A DNA stretch of 64,000 nt from JAJNBA01 sp963842295 (GTDB lineage Bacteria; Actinomycetota; UBA4738; HRBIN12). A program made the translations under genes and the position numbers. The DNA is taken from positions 1-64,000 of the forward strand of contig CAWJFY010000004.1 of the NCBI GenBank assembly GCA_963842295.1, written 5' to 3'. How positions within the stretch are numbered: position 1 is the first letter of the stretch; the number at the start of each line of letters is the position of its first letter. The notes below the pieces were generated by a model, which searched no databases, was not told the DNA's origin, and was given only the letters and a program-made list of their open reading frames with translations. This document shows, piece after piece, positions 19,063 through 26,021 of the stretch.

Positions 19063-19458
19063 TCAAACGGGCACGCGGCGGCCCGGATCGTCCTCATCCA
19101 GCGGTCGATCGGCACCCTTCCGGCCACGCCGCCAGGGGAGAGTCCCCTCGAGCTCGATCTCGAGGGAGAAGCTGAGGAACGTTCGGACCAGAACGACCAG
19201 TCCGAGCGACAGGGCACTCTCCAGTGTCGCTTCGACCGTGATCGTCTGCACGATGTCCGCGATGATCAGGACCTCCAACCCGAGCAAGATCGCCCGTCCC
19301 ACCCCCTGACGAACCTGTTCGAACGCTCCCTCGCGCCGTCCGCGCGCGAGCGCGAGCACGTAACCGGCGAGCGCGACGATCGCCCCGACGACGAGGATCG
19401 CCACGCCGGCGATCTCGAAGCCGTGGACGACTCCCTCCATCCACTCCTCGAACGTCAT
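19063..19458 (-). CDS. DUF1622-family membrane protein
   Basis: 131 residues with three hydrophobic helices and a charged C-terminal tail. The segment AILLGLEVLIIADIVQTI and the later RTFLSFSLEIELEG are the family hallmark. The function is unknown; the family often occurs beside ion channels and stress proteins. The SD GGAGGGAG is strong. It has its own dyad box (19515-19531), although a K+ channel gene is immediately upstream, so it heads a sub-operon with the PAP2 phosphatase and kinase fusion. Confidence 0.8.
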   Translation of the reverse strand: MTFEEWMEGVVHGFEIAGVAILVVGAIVALAGYVLALARGRREGAFEQVRQGVGRAILLGLEVLIIADIVQTITVEATLESALSLGLVVLVRTFLSFSLEIELEGTLPWRRGRKGADRPLDEDDPGRRVPV

Positions 19459-19514
19459 GCGCTCCCTCCGTCCGTTGCGCCGCTCAGTGTCGCGGATGGG
19501 TCAATCACGGGGCT

Positions 19515-19531
19515 TCACCCGAATCGGATGA
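19515..19531 (-). promoter_or_regulatory. Dyad operator box for the DUF1622-PAP2-kinase operon
   Basis: On the plus strand it reads TCACCC-gaatc-GGATGA. Reading toward the minus-strand gene, GGGTGA is followed 23 bases later by GACACT (19491-19486), which keeps the A2 and T6 positions of a -10 hexamer. Transcription would start near 19480, about 22 bases before the ATG. Confidence 0.7.
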
Positions 19532-19569
19532 TTCCGCTCGATGCTCGCAAGCATGCCTCCGATCGCTGG

Positions 19570-20136
19570 TCAGGGTGAGGCGGATCCGCCCTCTACAGTC
19601 GCGGACTGACGCTTCCGACCCAGCTTTGCCGCGCTGACGAACGCGTTGACCCCAACACCGAGGATCACCAGATCGAGGAGCATCTGGAACATCACCAACA
19701 CACGGGCGCTCTGGCTGACAGGGCTTATGTCGCCGAACCCCACCGTAGCGAACATGGTGATGGTGAAGTACAACGCATCCGTGCGCGACAGATGCTCTTG
19801 GCTGAAGGTTCCCGGTGCATGGGCCGACATCAGGAAGTACGTCGTCGCGAATAACAGCAGGAAGAGCGGCAGCGTCACGGCGAGTGCCTCGATCGCTCGG
19901 ACCCCCGGATGTCTCGACGTCAGGACCTTCCGGATCTGCCAGATCAACACCGCGACGAAGAAGGCTATCCCCAGGACGATCCGCAGCCCAGAAGAGAGGC
20001 GCCACTCGTCGTCAAACGGTAGGAAGTAGTAGAGAGCCACGAGGACGATCGCATAGAGGAGCGCCCGCATCAGCGCGAGCGCCAGGACCCTGCGGCGCTG
20101 TCGTGGTTCCATCTCGCCGATCGATGGCTGAGGCAT
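19570..20136 (-). CDS. Two-helix potassium channel
   Basis: 188 residues with the pore motif FATVGFGDISP (TVGFGD selectivity filter) between the pore-forming helices and two further N-terminal hydrophobic helices. I use the ATG at 20136 because GGAGGG stands five bases upstream; a longer frame from 20184 has no SD and overlaps the YihY gene. No cytoplasmic RCK or cyclic-nucleotide domain is present, so gating is not evident. It probably conducts K+. It follows YihY in the same transcript. Confidence 0.85.
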   Translation of the reverse strand: MPQPSIGEMEPRQRRRVLALALMRALLYAIVLVALYYFLPFDDEWRLSSGLRIVLGIAFFVAVLIWQIRKVLTSRHPGVRAIEALAVTLPLFLLLFATTYFLMSAHAPGTFSQEHLSRTDALYFTITMFATVGFGDISPVSQSARVLVMFQMLLDLVILGVGVNAFVSAAKLGRKRQSATVEGGSASP

Positions 20137-20173
20137 GGGTCCCTCCGAGGCTGATGTCAGATCTGCCTCACGA

Positions 20174-21118
20174 TCATGCGTCATCGCTGGTCCGGAGCGC
20201 GTCGCGGAAGCTGAGATCGCGCGTCGGGGGCGGGAGCTCCGGTGGGGCGCCGGCGTTCAGGATCCCAGGCTCGCCCCCGCGGATGAACCGGCCGAGGCGA
20301 CCGGTGTCCTCCGCCAGGACGGGGCCGGCGCAGGCACCGACCAGGATGCAGATCGCGGCGCCAGAGAACCACGTCACCAACGCTAGGGCGACCCCGAAGA
20401 AGCCGAACTGTGCTTCGTTGCTCGTCACCACCTCGGGCATCCAGATCGAGGCGGACAGGCCGAAAGCTGCCATCGCGATGCCTGTGATCACGCCGGTCGG
20501 GGCCAGCACCCGCACGCGGACGTCGCCGAGCAGCAGCCACCACGACGTGAACCACCAGAGCCCGACGAAGACGGCCAGCGCCACAACCGCCCACACCACG
20601 ACCCACGCGCCTTCGTCGGCAACGCCGCGCAAGCTGCCGAGGAGTGCTAAGGACGCCAGCACCGCGAACAGCCAGGTCAATCCCCGCCAGTAGTTGTCCA
20701 CCCCGGAGTGCGGCGGTCGTCGCCATGCGTGGGCGTAGGCACGCCGCAATGCCGTCGTGAACGACGTCGCGAAGAAGATCGTCAACACGAGGCCGAGCAC
20801 TCCGGTGGCCCTCCGGACGTCGTCCGTTGACGCGAATGACGATTGGACGAGCGAGAGGGCGTCTCCTTGCAGGCCGAGCCGTGCGGCCATGGCGGAAAGG
20901 ATGGAAGCTCGTGTGCCGGCCGGAACGAAGGCGGCCACGACGATCACGAGCGGGAAGAACGACACGAACGCTTTCCCGGCGAGGGCCACGCTTCGGTCGA
21001 GGAACTCGATCTCGAGCATGCGTTCCCACACACGCCAGATGAGGAGTCGTTCCAACCAGGTCCGGAGACGGCCGACGCGTTCGTCGCGACCATCGCTAGT
21101 GCCTGAGCGGCCCGTCAT
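20174..21118 (-). CDS. YihY/BrkB-family membrane protein
   Basis: 314 residues with six hydrophobic segments. GKAFVSFFPLVIVVAA in helix 1 and WFSGAAICILVGACAG in the last helix are typical of the YihY/virulence-factor BrkB family. The molecular function is debated; lipid transport or permease roles have been proposed. The start is set at 21118 because GAGGGGA precedes it. It lies about 40 bases downstream of the AI-2E-type permease and 37 bases upstream of the K+ channel start. Confidence 0.82.
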   Translation of the reverse strand: MTGRSGTSDGRDERVGRLRTWLERLLIWRVWERMLEIEFLDRSVALAGKAFVSFFPLVIVVAAFVPAGTRASILSAMAARLGLQGDALSLVQSSFASTDDVRRATGVLGLVLTIFFATSFTTALRRAYAHAWRRPPHSGVDNYWRGLTWLFAVLASLALLGSLRGVADEGAWVVVWAVVALAVFVGLWWFTSWWLLLGDVRVRVLAPTGVITGIAMAAFGLSASIWMPEVVTSNEAQFGFFGVALALVTWFSGAAICILVGACAGPVLAEDTGRLGRFIRGGEPGILNAGAPPELPPPTRDLSFRDALRTSDDA

Positions 21119-21156
21119 CGTCGTCCCCTCGTGCATCCAAGCTCTCCGCCGTCAGC

Positions 21157-22314
21157 TCAATCGAGCATGCCTTTCACGGTCGGCTCCGCTCGGGCGGCCA
21201 CCACCCCGAAGAAGCCTCTCGATCGGAGACGTCCGATCGCATTGCCGGCGATCACCGTGAACGGCACCGCCAAGATGAGGCCGACGATGCCGGCGAGGAA
21301 CCCGCCCAACGCCGTGACGATTAGCACGACCACCGGGTGGATGTCGAGGGTGCGGCCCATCACCTTGGGCTCCACGAGGTTCTCTAGCAGCAGGTTCGAG
21401 GCGAGCACGATCACGAGCATCAGAGCGGCCACGCCGAGCCCCCCGTCGCCCCAGGCGACGATCACGGCCAGCCCGCCACCCAGGAAGGCGCCGATGTAGG
21501 GGATGTAGCCGCCGATGAAGTTCACCACGACGATGGTGAGCACGAGTGGGAGGCCGAGCAGGAAGCTCGCGAGACCGACGACCACCGCGACGACGGCTGA
21601 CATCGCAGTGCGACCCCGCCCGTAGTCGCGAAGGATCTGGATCGCATCCCCGATGAAATCGTCGACCTCGCCCTGGATCGAGGGGTCGATCTTCGAAACG
21701 ACGTTGCGGCGCAGCGCGGCGCCGTCCTTGAGCAGGTAGAACATGATGAGCGAGCCAAGGATCAGGCCGCTGACCAGGCCGAGCAGGGAATTCACCCCTG
21801 ACACCAACGCCGTGACCACGCCTTCGGCGATCATGGGGCCGGCCTCCTCGGTGGCGGCCTTGGCATCGTTCAAGGACTCCGGATCGACGCCGAGATCGCC
21901 GGACGCGTTGTCGATCGCGGCGTCGACCGAGGCACCGATCTCATCCGCCTGGTCGACGACCCCCCTCACGGTTGCGACCACGGCGACGGTCATCAGGAGG
22001 AGGAGTCCGAGGACGATCAAACCGGCGGCCAGAGAAGGTTTGAACCGATGGCGTACGAGCCTCCCGACCAACGGTTTGAAGATCACGGCCAGAACGGCCG
22101 CGAAGAGGAGTGGGAGCAGGATCTCGCTCACGGCGCCGAACGCGGTGACCACGATGATCGTTGCCACCACGAACCCCACGAAGGTCCACGACCAGACCCC
22201 GATCTTGGGGAACGAGCCCCCAGGTGAGGGCGGGACAATCGACCTCGCGTCGCTCTCGTCATCCGGATCGGGTATGACCCGAGTATCGGATCCGTCAGCC
22301 TTGGTCAGATCCAT
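21157..22314 (-). CDS. AI-2E-family (PerM-like) transporter
   Basis: 385 residues with the PF01594 layout: three N-terminal helices, a long soluble loop (about 125-200, DEIGASVDAAID), and a C-terminal bundle with GGYIPYIGAFLGGG and NLVEPKVMGRTLDIHP, the most conserved block of the family. Members export autoinducer-2 or act as Na+/H+ antiporters; the substrate here is unknown. The SD AGGAGA precedes the ATG. It heads the AI-2E-YihY-K+ channel transcript and has a weaker dyad box at 22375-22391. Confidence 0.88.
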   Translation of the reverse strand: MDLTKADGSDTRVIPDPDDESDARSIVPPSPGGSFPKIGVWSWTFVGFVVATIIVVTAFGAVSEILLPLLFAAVLAVIFKPLVGRLVRHRFKPSLAAGLIVLGLLLLMTVAVVATVRGVVDQADEIGASVDAAIDNASGDLGVDPESLNDAKAATEEAGPMIAEGVVTALVSGVNSLLGLVSGLILGSLIMFYLLKDGAALRRNVVSKIDPSIQGEVDDFIGDAIQILRDYGRGRTAMSAVVAVVVGLASFLLGLPLVLTIVVVNFIGGYIPYIGAFLGGGLAVIVAWGDGGLGVAALMLVIVLASNLLLENLVEPKVMGRTLDIHPVVVLIVTALGGFLAGIVGLILAVPFTVIAGNAIGRLRSRGFFGVVAARAEPTVKGMLD

Positions 22315-22374
22315 CGATTCTCCTGTCCGCGGTCCATCCTCGTGAGATCTTCGAGCGACGACTTTAGGCGGTCA

Positions 22375-22391
22375 TCATCCACAACGCATGA
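22375..22391 (-). promoter_or_regulatory. Dyad operator box for the AI-2E/YihY/K+ channel operon
   Basis: TCATCC-acaac-GCATGA, with one mismatch in the right arm. Toward the minus-strand gene, GGATGA is followed 22 bases later by GAAGAT (22352-22347), keeping A2 and T6 of a -10. It lies 61 bases upstream of the ATG. Confidence 0.6.
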
Positions 22392-22414
22392 AGATCGGTG
22401 CTCGCGAGCGGGTG

Positions 22415-23146
22415 TCAGTCGAGGACGTGGATCATGAACGCGACGGCGAAACCGATCGTCGTCGCGACCCCGACCAGCTTGCCGCCGTGCTCGTATGCCT
22501 CGGGCATCATCGTGTTCGCGAGCATGGTGAGGATCGCCCCGGCCGCGAACGTGAGCACGAAGGCGACGACGTCCGGAGACGAATGCTGGAACAGAGCGTA
22601 GCCGGCGAGCGATGCGAGCCCCGAGACGATCGCGATTCCGACCCACATCCAGAGGACCCGCGCCTTCTTCCAGCCGCCCGCGATCAGCCCGCTCGTCGAC
22701 GAGATCGATTCGGGGAGGTTGGAAAGGAACACCGCGATCAGATACGCGGCGCCCACCGCCCCGCCTTGGAAGATCGTCAGGCCGATCACCATCGACTCCG
22801 GGACCCCGTCGAGCACGGTTCCGAGCACGATCGCGAGCGAGGATCCACCCTCTTGACTGCCGTCGGCATCCTTCCGTTCGCCCCCCCCGAGACGGTCGAT
22901 CAGCACGTCACCGCCGAAGAAGACCGCGCAGCCGGCGAAGAGGCCCCCGATGACCCATCCACTGCCGGACGACATCTCGAACGCCTCTGCGATCAGATCG
23001 AAGGCGACCGCGCTGATCAGCACGCCTGCACCGAAGGCCATGATCAGCCCGATCGTCCGCAGGCCGATGCGGAAGAGGAGCGCGATGATGGCGCCGATCA
23101 CGAGCGATGACGCCGCCACCGTGCCCCAACCGAACGCAGATCCCAT
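22415..23146 (-). CDS. ZIP-family metal transporter-like protein (copy 1)
   Basis: 243 residues and seven or eight helices, opening MGSAFGWGTVAASS. Conserved ZIP features include the AGVLISAVAFDLIAEAF helix, DGVPESMVIG (the HxxxE-type site replaced by DGVPE) and the C-terminal LANTMMPEAYEHGG. The histidine-rich loop of classic zinc importers is absent. It is a paralog of the protein at 44417-45097. Its promoter carries box 23246-23262, and it is transcribed away from the DUF7144 gene. The SD AAGGAGG is strong. Confidence 0.82.
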   Translation of the reverse strand: MGSAFGWGTVAASSLVIGAIIALLFRIGLRTIGLIMAFGAGVLISAVAFDLIAEAFEMSSGSGWVIGGLFAGCAVFFGGDVLIDRLGGGERKDADGSQEGGSSLAIVLGTVLDGVPESMVIGLTIFQGGAVGAAYLIAVFLSNLPESISSTSGLIAGGWKKARVLWMWVGIAIVSGLASLAGYALFQHSSPDVVAFVLTFAAGAILTMLANTMMPEAYEHGGKLVGVATTIGFAVAFMIHVLD

Positions 23147-23245
23147 CCCGGCCTCCTTCAGATCTCCGTGACAGCGGCCCGACTTCGGCCCTCATTGAGT
23201 CGGTTGGTCTTCCCCGCAGAGCATGTCGCGACGCCCGCAGTGTCG

Positions 23246-23262
23246 TCATCCATATCGCGTGA
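23246..23262 (-). promoter_or_regulatory. Dyad operator box for the ZIP gene
   Basis: TCATCC-atatc-GCGTGA, one mismatch from consensus. Read toward the minus strand, GGATGA is followed 22 bases later by TGCTCT (23223-23218). Its partner box 33 bases to the right serves the divergent gene. Confidence 0.6.
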
Positions 23263-23278
23263 TATGGCGACTCGGGTT

Positions 23279-23295
23279 TCACCCTCTCTGGATGA
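23279..23295 (+). promoter_or_regulatory. Dyad operator box for the DUF7144/DUF1269 genes
   Basis: TCACCC-tctct-GGATGA, followed after 22 bases by TTCGAT (23318-23323). Transcription would begin near 23330, leaving a short leader with the SD GGAGGAGG before the ATG at 23353. Confidence 0.75.
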
Positions 23296-23352
23296 TGTCG
23301 CATCGACGACGAAGGGGTTCGATAACCACAGAGAGAGGGAGGAGGCTAGGGT

Positions 23353-23751
23353 ATGGCGCAACAACAGCGCAGTAGCGCTGCGGTGGGTTGGACCATGTTC
23401 GCCGGGATCATGATGATGCTGATCGGGTTCTTCCATGGGCTCGCAGGCCTGTCCGGCATCATCAAGGACGACTTCTACGCGGTCCTGCCCAACTACGTGT
23501 TGAAGTTCGATGTCACCACGTGGGGATGGATCCACCTCATCGGTGGCATCGTCATCGTGCTCGCGGGCTTCGGCGTATTCAGCGGCGCCGTGTGGGCGCG
23601 GACGGTCGGCGTGATCCTCGCGGCCGTGAGTGCGCTGGTGAGCTTCGCGTGGATCCCTTTGTATCCGGTCTGGTCGTTCGTCTTGATCGCGATCGACGTG
23701 ACCATCATCTGGGCACTGACCGTGCACGGACGCGATATCGCGATGGAGTAG
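23353..23751 (+). CDS. DUF7144-type four-helix membrane protein (copy 1)
   Basis: 132 residues with four hydrophobic helices. WTMFAGIMMMLIGFFHGLAG at the N-terminus, WGWIHLIGGIVIVLAG in the middle and the C-terminal WALTVHGRDIA are shared almost residue for residue with the copy at 36679-37071. The function is unknown. Actinobacterial relatives are small membrane proteins often seen among stress genes. GGAGGAGG stands just upstream of the ATG, and the gene lies directly behind a dyad box. Confidence 0.8.
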   Translation: MAQQQRSSAAVGWTMFAGIMMMLIGFFHGLAGLSGIIKDDFYAVLPNYVLKFDVTTWGWIHLIGGIVIVLAGFGVFSGAVWARTVGVILAAVSALVSFAWIPLYPVWSFVLIAIDVTIIWALTVHGRDIAME

Positions 23752-23850
23752 CTCACATCCACCGGTAGATCGGAGGGGCGACCCAAGGGGAGGTGAGGAC
23801 CGTAGGTTTCGGAAGTGACGACAGGATCCATTAACCCAAGGAGGTACCAG

Positions 23851-24354
23851 ATGAGCCAGAACGACATGTTGGTGGTCCTCGGAGCGTCCTACGACAGCGT
23901 GTCTGACGCCGAGGTCGATTTCGAGGCCGTCAAGGCGATGTACAACAACGCGGGCGTCGGGCACGACTTCGATGCCGCGATCGTCGAGCGCGGGGAAGAC
24001 GGCAAGGTGAAGGTGGCCAAGAAGCACGAGGAGTCGACGCGTCACGGCGCCTGGAAGGGTCTAGCCATCGGAGCCTTGACCGCAGTCCTGCCGGGGGTCG
24101 GCCTCGGCGTGGCAGCCGCGGTCGGCGCCGGGATCGGCGCCGTCACCGGGCACATCAAGGGTGGGATGAGCAACGACGATCTCAAGGAGCTCGGTACCGT
24201 CCTCGAGAACGGGGAGGCCGGATTGATCGTCATCTACGCGGCGAACATGGCCGACCAGGTGGCCGCCAGCATCAAGGCGGAGAACCGCTACATATCCGAC
24301 GCGATCGACGCGGACGCGGACGAGCTCGCCAAGCAGCTGAAGGCCGAGAGCTGA
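23851..24354 (+). CDS. DUF1269-family protein with glycine-rich membrane segment
   Basis: 167 residues. A ferredoxin-like N-terminal part (DMLVVLGASYDSVSDAE; FDAAIVERGEDGKVKVAKKHE) is followed by a glycine/alanine-rich segment (LPGVGLGVAAAVGAGIGAVTG) that may insert in the membrane, and then a second polar part. This pattern fits DUF1269, known from stress-linked actinobacterial genes but without a biochemical role. The ATG at 23851 has a perfect AAGGAGG seven bases upstream. It is probably co-transcribed with the DUF7144 gene 99 bases upstream. Confidence 0.75.
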   Translation: MSQNDMLVVLGASYDSVSDAEVDFEAVKAMYNNAGVGHDFDAAIVERGEDGKVKVAKKHEESTRHGAWKGLAIGALTAVLPGVGLGVAAAVGAGIGAVTGHIKGGMSNDDLKELGTVLENGEAGLIVIYAANMADQVAASIKAENRYISDAIDADADELAKQLKAES

Positions 24355-24368
24355 CGGAAGGTCAACGC

Positions 24369-24398
24369 GAGGGGTCGGGGCCGACGGCCCGACCCCTC
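24369..24398. terminator. Bidirectional intrinsic terminator-like hairpin
   Basis: An 11-bp G+C-rich stem (GAGGGGTCGGG paired with CCCGACCCCTC) encloses an 8-base loop, located 15 bases after the DUF1269 stop and before the end of the convergent gene at 24461. There is no clear U-tract, as is common in high-GC actinobacteria. Confidence 0.6.
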
Positions 24399-24460
24399 CA
24401 GGTGCGTCCATGGCGAGACGGTCCGAGACGTGTTCGCTGCCGGGGCCCGATCCCATTCAG

Positions 24461-25108
24461 TCAGATCGACAGGCTGATCGGGAACGTGGCGATCCACGAG
24501 GAAGCCGAAACGAACACGACGCAGCCGACGCCGAGGATGACCCCCCGGAGCCTGGTGCTGTTGAGCTTCGTGCTGATCCCGGCGAAGAACAGCGATGTCG
24601 CGAACAGCACCACCCCCAGCACGTAGTTGGTCGCGCGCTGGATGTACATCCTGGCCAGCTCGGCCGACGCCTCAGCGGTCGCCGAGAGGTCGTTCGCCTC
24701 CTGGGTCGCGGCCAGCTGGTACTCGTCCATCGCGAACGGAGACGGAGGTGCCGAGGGATCCTCGAACGGGTCGGTGCGGAGCCATGCTTGGAAGGCGGGT
24801 TTGAACTCGTCGCGGAACCGTTCCTCGTAGAACGCAGCGAGATCGGCCCCGCCTTGGAGCCGGGCATCGACCCATTGGATGAACACCGCTACGTCGATCT
24901 GCGTCTGGGTGTTCGCGAGGTTCGATGACCGGGTGGACTCGACCCGCGAGGCGCTGGCCGTGGCGAACGCCTTCGCTTGCTCGCCCGTCCAGCGGCTCGC
25001 CTGGTAGCTGCTCCAGGCCGTCGCGACCGCCGCCACCGCGAGCAGGACGGCCGCCATCGTGTCGATCCGTCGATCTGCCGTCGAGCGTTCCTGTCGCGGA
25101 ACGCTCAC
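24461..25108 (-). CDS. DUF4337-like membrane protein
   Basis: 215 residues from the GTG at 25108, whose GTGA overlaps the stop of the upstream gene by four bases. The first hydrophobic helix (MAAVLLAVAAVATAWSSYQA) is followed by a long soluble segment with repeated alanine/acidic helices and two C-terminal helices. ASRWTGEQA after helix 1 is reminiscent of DUF4337. The function is unknown. An open frame extends upstream to 25390, but that part is antisense-like shadow over the neighbouring gene. Confidence 0.6.
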   Translation of the reverse strand: MSVPRQERSTADRRIDTMAAVLLAVAAVATAWSSYQASRWTGEQAKAFATASASRVESTRSSNLANTQTQIDVAVFIQWVDARLQGGADLAAFYEERFRDEFKPAFQAWLRTDPFEDPSAPPSPFAMDEYQLAATQEANDLSATAEASAELARMYIQRATNYVLGVVLFATSLFFAGISTKLNSTRLRGVILGVGCVVFVSASSWIATFPISLSI

Positions 25109-25929
25109 AGCGGCTGCCCGGCCGCATCGCAGGGGGGCGGCTCGTCGAGGTCGAGCGCGACACGCGCCGACCCGATGATCTCCAAGGATCGCTGCATCGC
25201 GACCGGCCGGATCCCCCCGACGTCCGTGTCGTAGGGTCGGTTCAGCGACGACAGCACGAGCAGGGACGCGACGACCACCGCGGTCACGGAGCCTGCCATC
25301 AACCCCTGGACCACAGCGCGCTCGCCGCTGTCTGCGAAGAAGAGCACGTAGACGAGGACCAGCAACGCGGACAGGAGCAGCACGATCCACAGCGGCTGGG
25401 GAACGACCCCTTCCGCTGCATGGAGTCGGTCACGCCGCGCCTCCTCCCGTGCGCTGGTCTGGGCGAGCCAGGCGTCGTACGCGCTCTGCTCGGCGGCGGT
25501 CGCCGGCTCGATCGCCTGGAGCGACCGGAACATCGCGAGCGACCACGGATTGATCGTCTCGGATCCATGCCCCGCTTGCATCGCCGGCCACTCGAGGTGC
25601 ACCACCGATCGCGCGTAGCACTCGACCTCGCCCGCGAGCCGTGGGCGGGCGTCCGGTGGCATCAGCTGGGAGGTCTCGAAGAGCTGGACGACCGCCAGCG
25701 CCTCGGCCTCGGCGCCCGCCCGCGATCCGTCGTACTTGGTGAACGCGAGGAAGATGACGAACCCAAGCAGGAGCGCGAATCCCGTCGCGAGGACGCCGAA
25801 CACGCCGGCCGCCCGGTCGCCGTCGTCGAAGTACCCGCCCTCGGGAGCGCGACGTCGCACGCGGAGGATCGCCGCGATCATCCCCGCGCTGGCGCCGAAG
25901 ACGATCAGCGCTCCGAGGGCCCACCTCAT
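25105..25929 (-). CDS. DUF4239 (bestrophin-like) membrane protein
   Basis: 274 residues: helix 1 at the N-terminus, a second after about residue 40 (GFALLLGFVIFLAFT) and two C-terminal helices (LLSALLVLVYVLFFADSGE and the next), separated by a soluble helical domain. YDGSRAGAEAEALAVVQLF after helix 2 is typical of DUF4239 proteins, sometimes called bestrophin-like. Transport of anions is speculative. It forms a two-gene unit with the overlapping downstream gene. No dyad box was found in the 92 bases upstream. Confidence 0.65.
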   Translation of the reverse strand: MRWALGALIVFGASAGMIAAILRVRRRAPEGGYFDDGDRAAGVFGVLATGFALLLGFVIFLAFTKYDGSRAGAEAEALAVVQLFETSQLMPPDARPRLAGEVECYARSVVHLEWPAMQAGHGSETINPWSLAMFRSLQAIEPATAAEQSAYDAWLAQTSAREEARRDRLHAAEGVVPQPLWIVLLLSALLVLVYVLFFADSGERAVVQGLMAGSVTAVVVASLLVLSSLNRPYDTDVGGIRPVAMQRSLEIIGSARVALDLDEPPPCDAAGQPL

Positions 25930-26021
25930 GCTGACGTCCTGCCGTCTCGGCTCACGATGATGTCGAGGGAACCGAGCGTTGGCAGATGGCTACGTGATCC
26001 TTCCCCCGGGACATCCCGTCG

